Shown here: piece after piece, positions 23,693-32,343 of the stretch
How positions within the stretch are numbered: position 1 is the stretch's first letter
Layout of the letters: each line of letters starts with the position of its first letter
Source of the DNA: JAWKIW01 sp046331175
GTDB lineage: Bacteria; Actinomycetota; Acidimicrobiia; Acidimicrobiales; Acidimicrobilacustridaceae
NCBI GenBank assembly: GCA_046331175.1
Contig: JAXLRI010000018.1
Coordinates: 1-64,000, forward strand
Direction: 5' to 3'
Length of the DNA stretch: 64,000 nucleotides
Position numbers and translations under genes: made by a program
The notes under the pieces: model-generated
What the model was told of the DNA's origin: nothing
Seen by the model: the letters and a program-made list of their open reading frames with translations, nothing else
Databases searched by the model: none

Positions 23693-24874
23693 ATGGAGGC
23701 GACGCCGTCCCCGGGCGCGTCCCCGTTCGCTCGGGCGTGGATGTGGATCACGTCGCACCGCGTGCTGTCGGCTGCCGGTGCGGCGGTGCTCGTCGTCGCG
23801 CTCGTGGCCGGTGGGCTCACCTGGTGGACCAAGCGCCAGGTCGACGAGATCCCCACCTTCGCCGAGGCGGCGCCCGGCCTGGTCACCAGCGACGTCGCCT
23901 CGACGCTGCCGGTCACCACCAGCACCGACCCCGGGGTGCCGGTGTCGGATGCCCCGCCGGTGGAGGCGCTGCCACCACCGGGTGAGCGGGCCTACACCTA
24001 CCTGGTGTTCTCCACCGGCTCCGACGCGCTCAGCTCGGCCGACGCCCAGCGCCTGCAGATCCCGCCCGACCGGGCCGCCATGAGCGACCGGCTCACCGAC
24101 TCGATCATGCTCGTCGTCGTGCACCCCAAGACCCACGAGGTCGGGGTGCTGTCGATCCCCCGCGACCTGTACCTGCCGTCGATCGGCGACCGGATCAACA
24201 CCGTCTTCATCCGCTCCGGGCCCCGGGCCCTCGCCGAGACGGTCGGGCGCCTCACGGGCCTGCCCGTCGACCACATGGTGGCGGTCAACTTCACCGCCTT
24301 CGGCGATCTGGCCGACGCCCTGGGCGGCGTCGACCTCTGGGTCGACGGCCCGGCGCGCGACCTCAACACCGGCTTCGAGACCGACCGGTCGGGGTGCATG
24401 CACATGGACGCCGCCACCTCGCTCGCCTACGCGCGCTCGCGCCACTGGGAGGTGCGCACCACCAGCGGCTGGCAGCTGTACACCGCCGACGACTTCGGCC
24501 GCATCGAGCGCCAGCAGCGGTTCCTCCGGGCGGCGGCTCGCAAGCTGGCCAGCCCGTCGGGCGTGCTCGCCCTCGGCAACCTGCTCGGCGTCGCCCAGCG
24601 CACCCTGACCATCGACCGCGACCTCGACGTGCTGGCCACCGCCGGCATGGCGCGCGACCTCCTGGGCGATCCGTCCACGGTCATCACCACCCACTCGTAC
24701 CAGGGCACCCCCGGGTGGGCCGGTGCGGCATCGGTCGTCTACGGCGACGCCGGGGCCAACGCCGGGACCCTCACCGAGATGAAGCGGCTGCTCCTCGGCC
24801 AGCCGGCGCCTCCTGCCCCCGAGGGGCTCCCGGCACCGCCGGCCGCACCGCCGGCGGGCAACGGCAGCTGTTGA
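23693..24874 (+). CDS. LytR-CpsA-Psr (LCP) family cell-wall ligase
   Basis: A 393-residue membrane protein: short cytoplasmic N-terminus, one membrane helix (LSAAGAAVLVVALVAGGLTW), a Pro/Thr/Val-rich linker and the extracellular LCP domain (about 130-330). Conserved elements are SDRLTDSIMLVVVHPKTHEV, the arginine-aspartate motif LSIPRDLYLPSIGDRINTVF, VDHMVAVNFTAFGDLADALG and SLAYARSRHWE. LCP enzymes transfer lipid-linked glycans (arabinogalactan or teichoic-type polymers) to peptidoglycan. The C-terminus ends in a Pro/Ala-rich tail. The start is supported by a TAGGTT -10 box 8 nt upstream. Confidence 0.9.
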   Translation: MEATPSPGASPFARAWMWITSHRVLSAAGAAVLVVALVAGGLTWWTKRQVDEIPTFAEAAPGLVTSDVASTLPVTTSTDPGVPVSDAPPVEALPPPGERAYTYLVFSTGSDALSSADAQRLQIPPDRAAMSDRLTDSIMLVVVHPKTHEVGVLSIPRDLYLPSIGDRINTVFIRSGPRALAETVGRLTGLPVDHMVAVNFTAFGDLADALGGVDLWVDGPARDLNTGFETDRSGCMHMDAATSLAYARSRHWEVRTTSGWQLYTADDFGRIERQQRFLRAAARKLASPSGVLALGNLLGVAQRTLTIDRDLDVLATAGMARDLLGDPSTVITTHSYQGTPGWAGAASVVYGDAGANAGTLTEMKRLLLGQPAPPAPEGLPAPPAAPPAGNGSC

Positions 24875-24878
24875 CGGC

Positions 24879-25027
24879 CTAGCCGGCGCGGACGGCCTCG
24901 CCCACCGGCGGCCAGTCCGGCGTCCAGCCGGCGAGGCGGCGACGCAGCCACCGAGCCCGGTCGGGTAGACGACGCCGCGCCAGTCCCGGTACTCCCACCC
25001 CGAGCAGCCGACCCGGGCCGTTGCCAT
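24879..25027 (-). pseudogene. Remnant of a DUF72 gene
   Basis: From ATG 25027 the frame reads ATARVGCSGWEYRDWRGVVY, which is the characteristic N-terminus of DUF72 proteins (normally about 240-280 residues). After about 23 residues the similarity is lost; a neighbouring frame continues with ARWLRRRLAGWTPDWPPVGE and stops at TAG near 24879. The rest of the domain is absent, so this looks like a frameshifted, deleted fragment rather than a gene. It fills most of the gap between the LCP gene and gpsA. Confidence 0.55.
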
Positions 25028-25080
25028 GTGCTCGTCCTACCCCGTGAGGGCCCACCGGAACCACCGGATCGCCCACCGCC

Positions 25081-25086
25081 TACGAT
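25081..25086 (+). promoter_or_regulatory. Leaderless-type -10 box TACGAT for gpsA
   Basis: TACGAT is followed by 8 nt (CGGCGACC) and ATG 25095; no ribosome-binding site is seen. Confidence 0.55.
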
Positions 25087-25094
25087 CGGCGACC

Positions 25095-26120
25095 ATGCGC
25101 ATCGCGGTCATCGGAGCGGGCTCCTGGGGGACGACGGTGGCGGCCCTGGCCGCCGAGCGGTCCGACACCGTGCTGTGGGCCCTCGAGGACGAGGTCGTCG
25201 AGGCGGTCGAGCGCGACCACCAGAACCCGGTCTACCTGCCCGACGTGGCCCTGCCGCCCGGGCTGCGCGCCACCACCGACGTGGAGGCCGCCGTCGCCGA
25301 CCGAGACGTCGTCATCCTCGCCGTCCCGGCCCAGCACCTGCGATCGGTCGCGGCGAGGCTGGCGCCGGCGGTGCCGGCCGGCGCCGTGGTGGTCAGCCTG
25401 GCCAAGGGCATCGAGCGGGAGACCCTGCGGCGGCCGACCGAGGTCGTCACCGAAGAGCTGGGCCACCTCCCCGCCGGCCGGATCGGCGTGCTGTCCGGCC
25501 CGAACCTGGCCCGGGAGGTGAGCGACGGGCAGCCGTCGGCCACGGTGGTGGCCATGGCCGACGCGACGGCCGCGGCCCGGGTGCAGGAGGCGCTGCTGAG
25601 CGCTCGCTTCCGCGTGTACACCAGCGAGGACGTCGTGGGCTGCGAGATCGGCGGGGCGGTCAAGAACGTCATCGCCATCGCCGCGGGCGCCGCCGACGGC
25701 CTCGGCTTCGGCTGGAACGCCCGGGCCGCCCTCATCAGCCGGGGCCTGGCCGAGCTGACCCGCCTGGGCGTCGCCCTCGGCGGCGATCCCCTGACGTTCC
25801 TGGGCCTGGCCGGCAACGGCGATCTGATCGCCACGTGCTCGAGCCCCCAGAGCCGCAACCGTCGCTTCGGCGTCGAGCTCGGCCGCGGGCGGCGCACCGA
25901 GGAGATCATCGGGGACACCAAGATGGTCGCCGAGGGGGTCGCCTCGGCGCCGGCCGTGCTCGCGCTGGCGGCGTCGGTCGACGTCGACATGCCCATCGCC
26001 ACCCAGGTCGCCGCCCTCCTCCGGGGTGAGATCGGCCCGGCCGACGTGGTGACGACCCTCATGCACCGCGAGCCCACCACCGAGCTCCACGACCTGGGTC
26101 GGCCCGGCGGGGCCGGCTGA
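25095..26120 (+). CDS. gpsA: NAD(P)+-dependent glycerol-3-phosphate dehydrogenase
   Basis: A 341-residue GpsA. The Rossmann motif GAGSWGTTVAALAA opens the protein; further signatures are VILAVPAQHLRSV, SLAKGIE, VLSGPNLAREV, the catalytic-lysine helix GGAVKNVIAIAAG, and TFLGLAGNGDLIATCSS with SRNRRFG. It reduces dihydroxyacetone phosphate to sn-glycerol-3-phosphate for phospholipid synthesis in the cytoplasm. ATG 25095 fits a TACGAT -10 box 8 nt upstream, so the message is probably leaderless. Length and all motifs are normal. Confidence 0.97.
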   Translation: MRIAVIGAGSWGTTVAALAAERSDTVLWALEDEVVEAVERDHQNPVYLPDVALPPGLRATTDVEAAVADRDVVILAVPAQHLRSVAARLAPAVPAGAVVVSLAKGIERETLRRPTEVVTEELGHLPAGRIGVLSGPNLAREVSDGQPSATVVAMADATAAARVQEALLSARFRVYTSEDVVGCEIGGAVKNVIAIAAGAADGLGFGWNARAALISRGLAELTRLGVALGGDPLTFLGLAGNGDLIATCSSPQSRNRRFGVELGRGRRTEEIIGDTKMVAEGVASAPAVLALAASVDVDMPIATQVAALLRGEIGPADVVTTLMHREPTTELHDLGRPGGAG

Positions 26121-26127
26121 CCCGTTC

Positions 26128-26175
26128 GATCAGCGCACGCGCACCGATCAGCGCACGCTCCCGATCAGCGCACGC
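26128..26175. repeat. Three-copy minisatellite at convergent gene ends
   Basis: GATCAGCGCACGC occurs at 26128, 26146 and 26163 (periods 18 and 17). The third copy contains the TGA stop and last codons of the leftward 95-residue gene, so the gene terminus has been duplicated outward. Confidence 0.75.
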
Positions 26176-26452
26176 TCCACGCCTCGTGGGCGAAGGCGCA
26201 CCACATGTCGGGCTCGGCCTCGACCAGGACGGGGGCCCGGCCCAGCTCGGCGACCAGCGCCCCGTGGCACGCGGCGAGGTCGCCGACGGCCAGCTGCTCG
26301 AGCCGGCACCACGAGCCGTCGTCCTCGTCCCAGCCGACCCCTCGCTCGACGGCCCACGAATCGTCGGCCAGGAAGTGGATCAGCTGCCAGGCCGACGTGG
26401 GTCGCGCGCCCACGGTGTCCCCGGTGCCGCTCGTTGCCTCGATCGTGCTCAT
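26165..26452 (-). CDS. Hypothetical 95-residue protein in the sigma/anti-sigma operon
   Basis: I do not recognise this family. The protein is small, acidic and tryptophan-rich: TSAWQLIHFLADDSWAVERG, DEDDGSWCRLEQLAVGDLAA and EPDMWCAFAHEAWSVR. There is no signal peptide or membrane helix, so it should be cytoplasmic. Its ATG overlaps the stop of the anti-sigma factor gene (ATGA), which makes it the third member of the operon. The 3' end lies in a three-copy minisatellite. Confidence 0.7.
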   Translation of the reverse strand: MSTIEATSGTGDTVGARPTSAWQLIHFLADDSWAVERGVGWDEDDGSWCRLEQLAVGDLAACHGALVAELGRAPVLVEAEPDMWCAFAHEAWSVR

Positions 26453-27198
26453 GCGTAGCTCCCTCGCAGGACGCTCTCGTCGGAGTGGACCATGCGCCCG
26501 TCGTCGGGCTGGACGGAGATGTCGACCGCCTTGTAGCGCCCGACCAGCTCGTCGGGCAGCGTGAACGAGGCGCTCTGGCGGTCGTGGGGCAGCACCCCGA
26601 CGGGGAGCATCTGCCCGCTGTCGGGCTCGAAGAGCCACACCTCGTAGAACGACCCGTCGGGCGGCGGCGGCAGCTGCCGGGTGGTGACCGTCATGACCGA
26701 CGACGAGCCGGCGTCGACCATCGACACCGAACCGCTGCCGGCCGATCCGCCCTCGGGCTGCAGCGCCACCTGCACCTCGCCACCCGACGCCGGTCCCCGC
26801 AGCCGGGCGACCCCGACGGCCCCACCGACGAGCACGACCAGGGCGACGACGGCCGCCACCGCCGGCCACCGACGCCGGGCGCGCCGTCGGTCGTCGAGCG
26901 CCACGACGGGCGCCACCGCATCGGCGCCTGCGGTGGACCCGCCCTCGTCGTCGGGCACGACGGTGAGCGGGGGCACCACCTCGGCCTCGTCCAGCCCGGT
27001 GCGCTCCACCCGCCGGAGCGTCCCCGTGGCCACCGCCACCTCGACGAGCTCGTCCCGACACGCCGGGCAGCGGCGCAGGTGAGCGCCCACGGCTCGGGTG
27101 CGGGCCAGGTCGAGCTCGCCGGCGAGCAGGGCGGCGAGGTCGTCGGTGGGGTGCTGCGGCGGCTCGCCGGGCACGGGGGCGAGCGACGGAGGCGTCAC
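26449..27198 (-). CDS. Membrane anti-sigma factor (zinc-finger / RskA-type)
   Basis: A 249-residue anti-sigma factor. The N-terminal cytoplasmic part has the zinc-binding H-x3-C-x2-C pattern in HLRRCPACRDELVEV; after a linker a membrane helix (WPAVAAVVALVVLVGGAVGV) leads to an extracellular RskA-like domain with PPPDGSFYEVWLFEPDSGQ, PVGVLPHDRQSASFTLP and YKAVDISVQPDDGRM. By family it holds the adjacent ECF sigma factor inactive until regulated proteolysis releases it. GTG 27198 overlaps the sigma gene stop (GTGA). Confidence 0.88.
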   Translation of the reverse strand: MTPPSLAPVPGEPPQHPTDDLAALLAGELDLARTRAVGAHLRRCPACRDELVEVAVATGTLRRVERTGLDEAEVVPPLTVVPDDEGGSTAGADAVAPVVALDDRRRARRRWPAVAAVVALVVLVGGAVGVARLRGPASGGEVQVALQPEGGSAGSGSVSMVDAGSSSVMTVTTRQLPPPPDGSFYEVWLFEPDSGQMLPVGVLPHDRQSASFTLPDELVGRYKAVDISVQPDDGRMVHSDESVLRGSYA

Positions 27199-27776
27199 GT
27201 CGGGTCCTCCTCGGGGACGAGGGCGCTGGCCAGGGCCCGCAGGCCCCGGTGCGAGCGGGCCTTCACCGTCCCGAGCGGGACGCCGAGGCGCTCGGCGATC
27301 TGGGTCTGGGTGAGCCCGCCGAAGTAGGCGAGGACGAGCACCTCGCGCTGGTCGCCGGTGAGGCCGGCCAGGGCCGCCCGCACGGTCACCGCGTCGGCGA
27401 ACTGGTCGACGAAGGCGTCGGGCGACGGCACCTCGTCGTGGGGCTCGACGCCAGCGACCGGGGCCGAGCGACCGAGGCGGCGGAGGTGGTCGATGGCGCG
27501 CTTGCGGGCCACGCCGAGCAGCCACGGCTCGAGGGGGCGGGACGGGTCGTACCGGTCGCGGCTGCGCCACACGTCGAGGAACGCCTGCTGCAGCACGTCG
27601 TCGACGTCGGGGCCGGGCACGAGCCGGCGCAGGTAGGCCTGCACCATCGGGCCGTAGACGGCGTAGCACTCCCGCCACGCGCCCGGATCGTCGGCCAGGC
27701 GGGCGCCGAGGGTGGCGGCGTCGGCGAGGGCCGTGGCCCGACCGGACCGACCGCCGCCCCGGCCGTCGGACGCCAT
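27195..27776 (-). CDS. ECF RNA polymerase sigma factor
   Basis: A 193-residue group 4 sigma factor. Region 2 reads AWRECYAVYGPMVQAYLRRL, DVDDVLQQAFLDVWRSRDRY and EPWLLGVARKRAIDHLRR; region 4 reads ALAGLTGDQREVLVLAYFGG, LTQTQIAERLGVPLGTVKAR and SHRGLRALASAL. Coupling to an RskA-type anti-sigma factor resembles SigK/SigL-like modules. The start ATG 27776 gives a normal length; an in-frame ATG at 27890 would add 38 residues of low-complexity sequence and is less likely. The gap of 237 bp to the divergent aminotransferase must hold the promoter, but I cannot identify it. Confidence 0.88.
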   Translation of the reverse strand: MASDGRGGGRSGRATALADAATLGARLADDPGAWRECYAVYGPMVQAYLRRLVPGPDVDDVLQQAFLDVWRSRDRYDPSRPLEPWLLGVARKRAIDHLRRLGRSAPVAGVEPHDEVPSPDAFVDQFADAVTVRAALAGLTGDQREVLVLAYFGGLTQTQIAERLGVPLGTVKARSHRGLRALASALVPEEDPT

Positions 27777-28013
27777 CGGCAGCACCAGGGTGGCGCGCAC
27801 CGACGACCAGCCCAGGGGCCCGTCCCCGGCCGGCACGAGCGCCGGCAGCACCCACGCCGGTGGCCACGCCGGCCGCCGTCGCCACCTCATCGCGGCACCG
27901 CCAGGATCACGACCTCGCTCCTCTCCGCACCCGACCGACCCGGGCTCCTCGTCTGCACCTTCGTCCCCGGGTGGAGAACGGTTGCACCGGGAGCCGAGAT
28001 TCCCGCCACTACG

Positions 28014-29261
28014 GTGGCCGCCATCGCGACCCCCGACGACGACCAGCCCGTCCCGCCAGCCGCCGCCGGGGCCGTTCCCCCCGGCGCCGCCGGGCCCTCC
28101 AGCCGCCTCGCCCGGCGCGCCCGCGGCTTCGGATCGACGATCTTCGCCGAGATGTCGGCCCTGGCCCTGGCCACCGGATCGATCAACCTGGGCCAGGGGT
28201 TCCCCGACACCGACGGCCCGCCCGAGGTGCTCGAGGCCGCGGTCGAGGCGATTCGCACCGGCCACAACCAGTACCCGCCCGGCATCGGGATCCCCGAGCT
28301 GCGGCGGGCCGTGGCCGACCACCGGGCGCGCCGCTACGGCACCGCCTACGACGCCGACACCGAGGTCCTCGTCACCGCCGGGGCCACCGAGGCCATCGCC
28401 GCGACCCTCCTCGCCCTGTGCGAGCCCGGCGACGAGGTGGTCGCCTTCGAGCCGTTCTACGACTCGTACTCCGCAGCCATCGCCCTGGCCGGCGGCGTGC
28501 GGGTCGGCGTCACCTTGCGCCCTCCCGGGTTCCGACCCGACCTCGACGCCTTCGCTGCGGCCATCACGCCCCGCACCCGCCTCGTGCTGGTGAACACGCC
28601 GCACAACCCGACCGGTTCGGTGTTCACCCGCGACGAGCTGGCCGAGATCGCCCGGCTGTGCGTCGAGCACGACCTGGTGGCCGTCACCGACGAGGTCTAC
28701 GAGCACCTGGTCTTCGCCGGCGAGCACGTGCCGCTCGCCTCGTTCCCCGGCATGGGCGACCGCACCGTGACCATCTCGTCGGCCGGCAAGACCTTCTCGG
28801 TCACCGGGTGGAAGATCGGCTGGGTGTGCGCGGCCGAGCCGCTCACCACCGCCGTGCGGACGGTCAAGCAGTTCCTCACCTACGTCAACGGCGCACCGTT
28901 CCAGCCGGCGGTGGCCCTCGCCCTCGACCGGGCCGACGACCTCGTCCCGCCCCTCGTGGCGGCCCTGCGCGACGGGCGCGACCGGCTGATGGCGGGCCTG
29001 TCGGCGGTCGGGTTCGAGGTCTTCTGCCCCGACGGCACGTACTTCGTCACCACCGACGTGGCCGCGCTCGGCGTCGGCGACGGCATCGACCTGTGCCGCC
29101 GGCTCCCCCACGAGGCCGGGGTGGTCGCCATCCCGGCCTCGGTGTTCTACGCCGATCCGGCCACCGCCCCCACGCTGGTGCGCTTCGCGTTCTGCAAGCG
29201 CCCCGAGGTGCTCGACGAGGCGGTGGCGCGCCTGGCCGGCTGGGCCGAGGGTCGCCGGTGA
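28014..29261 (+). CDS. Class I/II aminotransferase (PLP-dependent)
   Basis: A PLP aminotransferase of about 415 residues. Motifs: SINLGQGFPDTDGPPEVLEA, the N.YPPG region HNQYPPGIGIPELR, NTPHNPTGSVFTRDEL, the DEVYEHLVF segment and the PLP lysine in SSAGKTFSVTGWKIGW. It most resembles the kynurenine/glutamine transaminase and AspC-like group; the substrate is uncertain. The 5' end is doubtful: GTG 28014 is the only canonical in-frame start, but a TACGGT box (28010-28015) overlaps it and is followed 7 nt later by ATC, where leaderless genes here have ATG. The next gene overlaps by 4 nt. Confidence 0.88.
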   Translation: MAAIATPDDDQPVPPAAAGAVPPGAAGPSSRLARRARGFGSTIFAEMSALALATGSINLGQGFPDTDGPPEVLEAAVEAIRTGHNQYPPGIGIPELRRAVADHRARRYGTAYDADTEVLVTAGATEAIAATLLALCEPGDEVVAFEPFYDSYSAAIALAGGVRVGVTLRPPGFRPDLDAFAAAITPRTRLVLVNTPHNPTGSVFTRDELAEIARLCVEHDLVAVTDEVYEHLVFAGEHVPLASFPGMGDRTVTISSAGKTFSVTGWKIGWVCAAEPLTTAVRTVKQFLTYVNGAPFQPAVALALDRADDLVPPLVAALRDGRDRLMAGLSAVGFEVFCPDGTYFVTTDVAALGVGDGIDLCRRLPHEAGVVAIPASVFYADPATAPTLVRFAFCKRPEVLDEAVARLAGWAEGRR

Positions 29262-29920
29262 CCGACGCGCCGCGGACGCCGCTCGGGCACCGACCGGCGC
29301 TGCTGGCCGGCGTCGCCGTCGCCGCCGTCGTGTACGGGGCGGCCTGGCTGGTGCTCGAGCGCAGCCCCGGGCGCCTGTCCTCCCTCGAGCAGCGCGCCTT
29401 CGAGGCCGTCAACGGCGCCCCCGACCTGCTGGGCACCCTCCTGTGGCCGGTCATGCAGCTCGGGGTGTTCTGGGCCGTCCCGGTGGTGGCCATGGTCGCC
29501 TGGCTGGTGTGGAACCGTCCGGCCCCGGCGGCCACGGCCGCCTTCGCCGGGTTCGCCGCCTGGGCGCTGGCCAAGGCCGGCAAGGTCCTGGTCGACCGGG
29601 GCCGGCCCAGCGCGTTCCTCGAGGCGAACGTGCGCGAGGCCGGCCTGTCGGACTTCGGCTTCCCGTCGGGGCACAGCGCCGTCGCCTTCGCCCTGGCCAC
29701 GGCCCTGGCCCCGTGGCTCGGGCCGCGCTGGCGCATCGCCGGGTACGGCGCCGCGGTGCTCGTCGCCCTGGCCCGCCTCGTCGTGGGGGCCCACCTGCCC
29801 CTCGACGTCGTCGGCGGGGCGGCCATCGGCGTCGCGTGCGGCCTCGTCGCTCGACTGGTGGTGGGCGAGCCGACCGGGCCGACGACGTCGGCGGACCCGG
29901 CCCGGGCGTCGGCCGGGTAG
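29258..29920 (+). CDS. PAP2 family membrane phosphatase
   Basis: A 220-residue polytopic membrane protein with the three PAP2 acid-phosphatase signatures: KVLVDRGRPS, FGFPSGHSAVAFALA and ARLVVGAHLPLDVVGGA. About five hydrophobic segments are visible. Such enzymes dephosphorylate lipid phosphates, for example undecaprenyl diphosphate or phosphatidic acid, on the outer face of the membrane. GTG 29258 overlaps the aminotransferase stop (GTGA), so it is cotranscribed with it. Confidence 0.9.
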   Translation: MTDAPRTPLGHRPALLAGVAVAAVVYGAAWLVLERSPGRLSSLEQRAFEAVNGAPDLLGTLLWPVMQLGVFWAVPVVAMVAWLVWNRPAPAATAAFAGFAAWALAKAGKVLVDRGRPSAFLEANVREAGLSDFGFPSGHSAVAFALATALAPWLGPRWRIAGYGAAVLVALARLVVGAHLPLDVVGGAAIGVACGLVARLVVGEPTGPTTSADPARASAG

Positions 29921-29929
29921 GAAGCCCCG

Positions 29930-31570
29930 ATGCCCAGCGGACCGATCCCTCCCCCGTCGTCGCCGGCCGATGCCGATGCCGTCGTCGTCGGCGCCGGCCC
30001 CAACGGCCTCGTGGCCGCCAACCTCCTCGCCGACGCCGGGTGGACCGTCGTCGTGCTCGAGCGCGCCGCCGAGCCGGGTGGGGCGGTCCGCACCGCCGAG
30101 CTGACCGCCCCCGGCTTCGCCAACGACCGGTTCTCGGCGTTCTACCCCTTCGCCGCCGCCTCCCCCGTCCTGGCCCGGCTCCGGCTCGGCGACCACGGCC
30201 TGCGCTGGGCCCACGCCGAGCACGTGCTCGCCCACCCGACCCCCGACGGGCCCACCGCCGTGCTGTCGCGCGACCTCGACGTGACGGCGGCCTCCCTCGA
30301 CGACTTCGCCCCGGGCGACGGCGACGGCTGGCGCGACCTCATCGCCCTGTGGGACCGGATCAGCGGTCCGGCCGTCGACGCCCTGCTCAGCCCCTTCCCA
30401 CCGGTGCGCGCCGGCACCCGCCTCGCCGTGGCCGCCCGCCGGGACGGCATCGGCCGCCTCGGTCGCCTGGCCGTCCAACCGGTGCGGAGCCTCGCCCACG
30501 ACCAGTTCCGCGGCGAGGGTGGTGCGCTGCTCCTCGCCGGCAACGCCCTCCACACCGACCTCACCCCCGAGACGGCCGGCAGCGGGCTCTTCGGCTGGCT
30601 GCTCGCCGCCCTCGGCCAGCGCGTCGGCTTCCCGGCCCCGGTCGGCGGCGCCCAGCGGCTCACCGACGCCCTGGTCGCCCGCCTGGCGTCGCTCGGCGGC
30701 TCGGTGCACACCGGCGTCGAGGTCACCCGGATCGCGATCGAGAGCGGCCGGGCCGTCGGCGTGACGTGTGCCGACGGCACCCGGGTCGGGGCTCGGCGGG
30801 CGGTGCTGGCCGACGTCGGCGCGCCCCAGCTGCTGCTGCAGATGGTCGACCGCGACCTCGTGCCCGACCGGGTCGTCGATGCCCTGCACCGCTTCGAGTA
30901 CGACGCCGCCACCTGCAAGGTCGACTGGGCGGTCTCGTCGCCGATCCCGTGGGCCAGCGAGGAGTCCCGCCGCGCCGGCACCGTCCACGTCGCCTCCTCG
31001 CTCGACGAGCTGAGCGAGCACGCCTTCCACCTGGCCACCGGCCAGGTGCCGGCCCACCCCTTCCTCCTCGTCGGCCAGATGACCACCACCGACCCGACGC
31101 GATCGCCGCCGGGCACCGAGTCGGCCTGGGCCTACACCCACCTGCCGCACCAGGTGCGCGGCGACGGCGGCGACGACGGGATCGGCGCCTCGGGGACGCT
31201 CACCGCCGCCGACGTCGAGCGCTTCGCCGACCGGATCGAGGACCGCATCGAGGCCCTGGCGCCCGGCTTCCGCGACCTCGTGATCGCCCGCCACGTCGCC
31301 GGTCCCGCCGACCTCGAGGACGCCGATCCGAACCTGGTCGGTGGTGCCGTCAACGGGGGGACGGCCCAGCTGCACCAGCAGCTCGTGTTCCGGCCCTACC
31401 CCGGCCTCGGTCGTGCCGAGACGCCCATCCGCGGGCTGTACCTGGCCTCGGCGTCGGCGCACCCGGGCGGTGGCGTCCACGGCGGACCGGGGGCCAACGC
31501 GGCGCGTGCCGCGCTGGCCCACGACCGCCTCCGCCGTTGGGTCGCGCCGGTGCTCCGGCTCGGGCGCTGA
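29930..31570 (+). CDS. FAD-dependent oxidoreductase (phytoene desaturase / PYROXD2-like)
   Basis: A 546-residue flavoprotein. The dinucleotide-binding motif VVVGAGPNGLVAANLLADAG with VVVLERAAEPGGAVRT is at residues 17-50. Other conserved parts are FSAFYPFAAASPVL, GLFGWLLAALGQRVGFPAP, GGAQRLTDALVARLASLGG and the C-terminal GLYLASASAHPGGGVHGGPG. It belongs to the CrtI/amine-oxidase-related group that includes actinobacterial homologues of PYROXD2; the reaction is not established. It starts 9 nt after the PAP2 stop, so it probably ends a three-gene operon. Confidence 0.9.
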   Translation: MPSGPIPPPSSPADADAVVVGAGPNGLVAANLLADAGWTVVVLERAAEPGGAVRTAELTAPGFANDRFSAFYPFAAASPVLARLRLGDHGLRWAHAEHVLAHPTPDGPTAVLSRDLDVTAASLDDFAPGDGDGWRDLIALWDRISGPAVDALLSPFPPVRAGTRLAVAARRDGIGRLGRLAVQPVRSLAHDQFRGEGGALLLAGNALHTDLTPETAGSGLFGWLLAALGQRVGFPAPVGGAQRLTDALVARLASLGGSVHTGVEVTRIAIESGRAVGVTCADGTRVGARRAVLADVGAPQLLLQMVDRDLVPDRVVDALHRFEYDAATCKVDWAVSSPIPWASEESRRAGTVHVASSLDELSEHAFHLATGQVPAHPFLLVGQMTTTDPTRSPPGTESAWAYTHLPHQVRGDGGDDGIGASGTLTAADVERFADRIEDRIEALAPGFRDLVIARHVAGPADLEDADPNLVGGAVNGGTAQLHQQLVFRPYPGLGRAETPIRGLYLASASAHPGGGVHGGPGANAARAALAHDRLRRWVAPVLRLGR

Positions 31571-31606
31571 GCGGACCCGCCACGGACGCCGGCCGCCACG
31601 CCCGGC

Positions 31607-32332
31607 TCAGGCGATCCCGAGGCGCCGGCCCAGGGCGTCGAGGTCGACGGGCGCCAGCACCGAGGCGGCCAGCCCCCACACCTGGGTGAACACCTCGGCC
31701 GGCGCCCCGGCCTGCATGCCGCCGAGCAGCTCGGCGCGGTCGTCGATGTCCATGGCCGGGAGCATGAAGGCCAGCGATCGGGCCATGTCCTCCGGCGAGA
31801 TGCTGGCGATGATGGCGTGCTCGATCTCGGCGCAGGCCTCGGGACCGACCACGGCCTGCAGCGCCGGCATCACCACGCGCTCCTCGACGTCCTGGTGCTC
31901 CAGGTACTCCGCCGTGAACGTCGCCAGCTCCAGGTACAGCCGGTGCACGGCCAGGGCCCGGTCGGCCCCGCCGGCCACCACCACGTCGTCTGCCAGCACG
32001 GTCAGCTGGTCCATGCGCGCCTCGATCACCGCGTGCTCGCCGGCGATCCGCTCGGCCAGCGCCGGCACCTCCGCCTCGAGCGCCGGGCCGATGTGGGTGT
32101 CCTCGTGGTCGGCGTGCTGCACGAGGACCTCGATGACGTCGCGGACCTGGGACGCCAGGGCGGCGCGGCCGGTGCCGTCGGCCGGGTCGAGGCGACCGGC
32201 CTCCGACGTGGCGGCGAACAGCTCGGCCCGCAGGCCCTTGTGGATGTCGCGATACAGGTCCACGACGATCGGCTCGAAGGGCCGGAGGTCGAGGGCGGCG
32301 GTCGTGGTCGGGCTGGTCGGCGTGATGGTCAT
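31607..32332 (-). CDS. Hemerythrin HHE-domain protein
   Basis: A 241-residue protein with a hemerythrin-like four-helix domain (about 20-165). Putative iron ligands lie in YRDIHKGLRAELF, VLVQHADHEDTHIGPALE, IAGEHAVIEARM and AEYLEHQDVEERVVMPAL. A C-terminal helical extension follows (SPEDMARSLAFMLPAMDIDD). Members bind O2, NO or iron, or sense them; the role here is unknown. ATG 32332 has GGAAGG upstream. It is divergent from a pair of FMN split-barrel genes, with a 12-bp inverted repeat between them. Confidence 0.85.
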   Translation of the reverse strand: MTITPTSPTTTAALDLRPFEPIVVDLYRDIHKGLRAELFAATSEAGRLDPADGTGRAALASQVRDVIEVLVQHADHEDTHIGPALEAEVPALAERIAGEHAVIEARMDQLTVLADDVVVAGGADRALAVHRLYLELATFTAEYLEHQDVEERVVMPALQAVVGPEACAEIEHAIIASISPEDMARSLAFMLPAMDIDDRAELLGGMQAGAPAEVFTQVWGLAASVLAPVDLDALGRRLGIA

Positions 32333-32343
32333 CGGGGTTCCTT

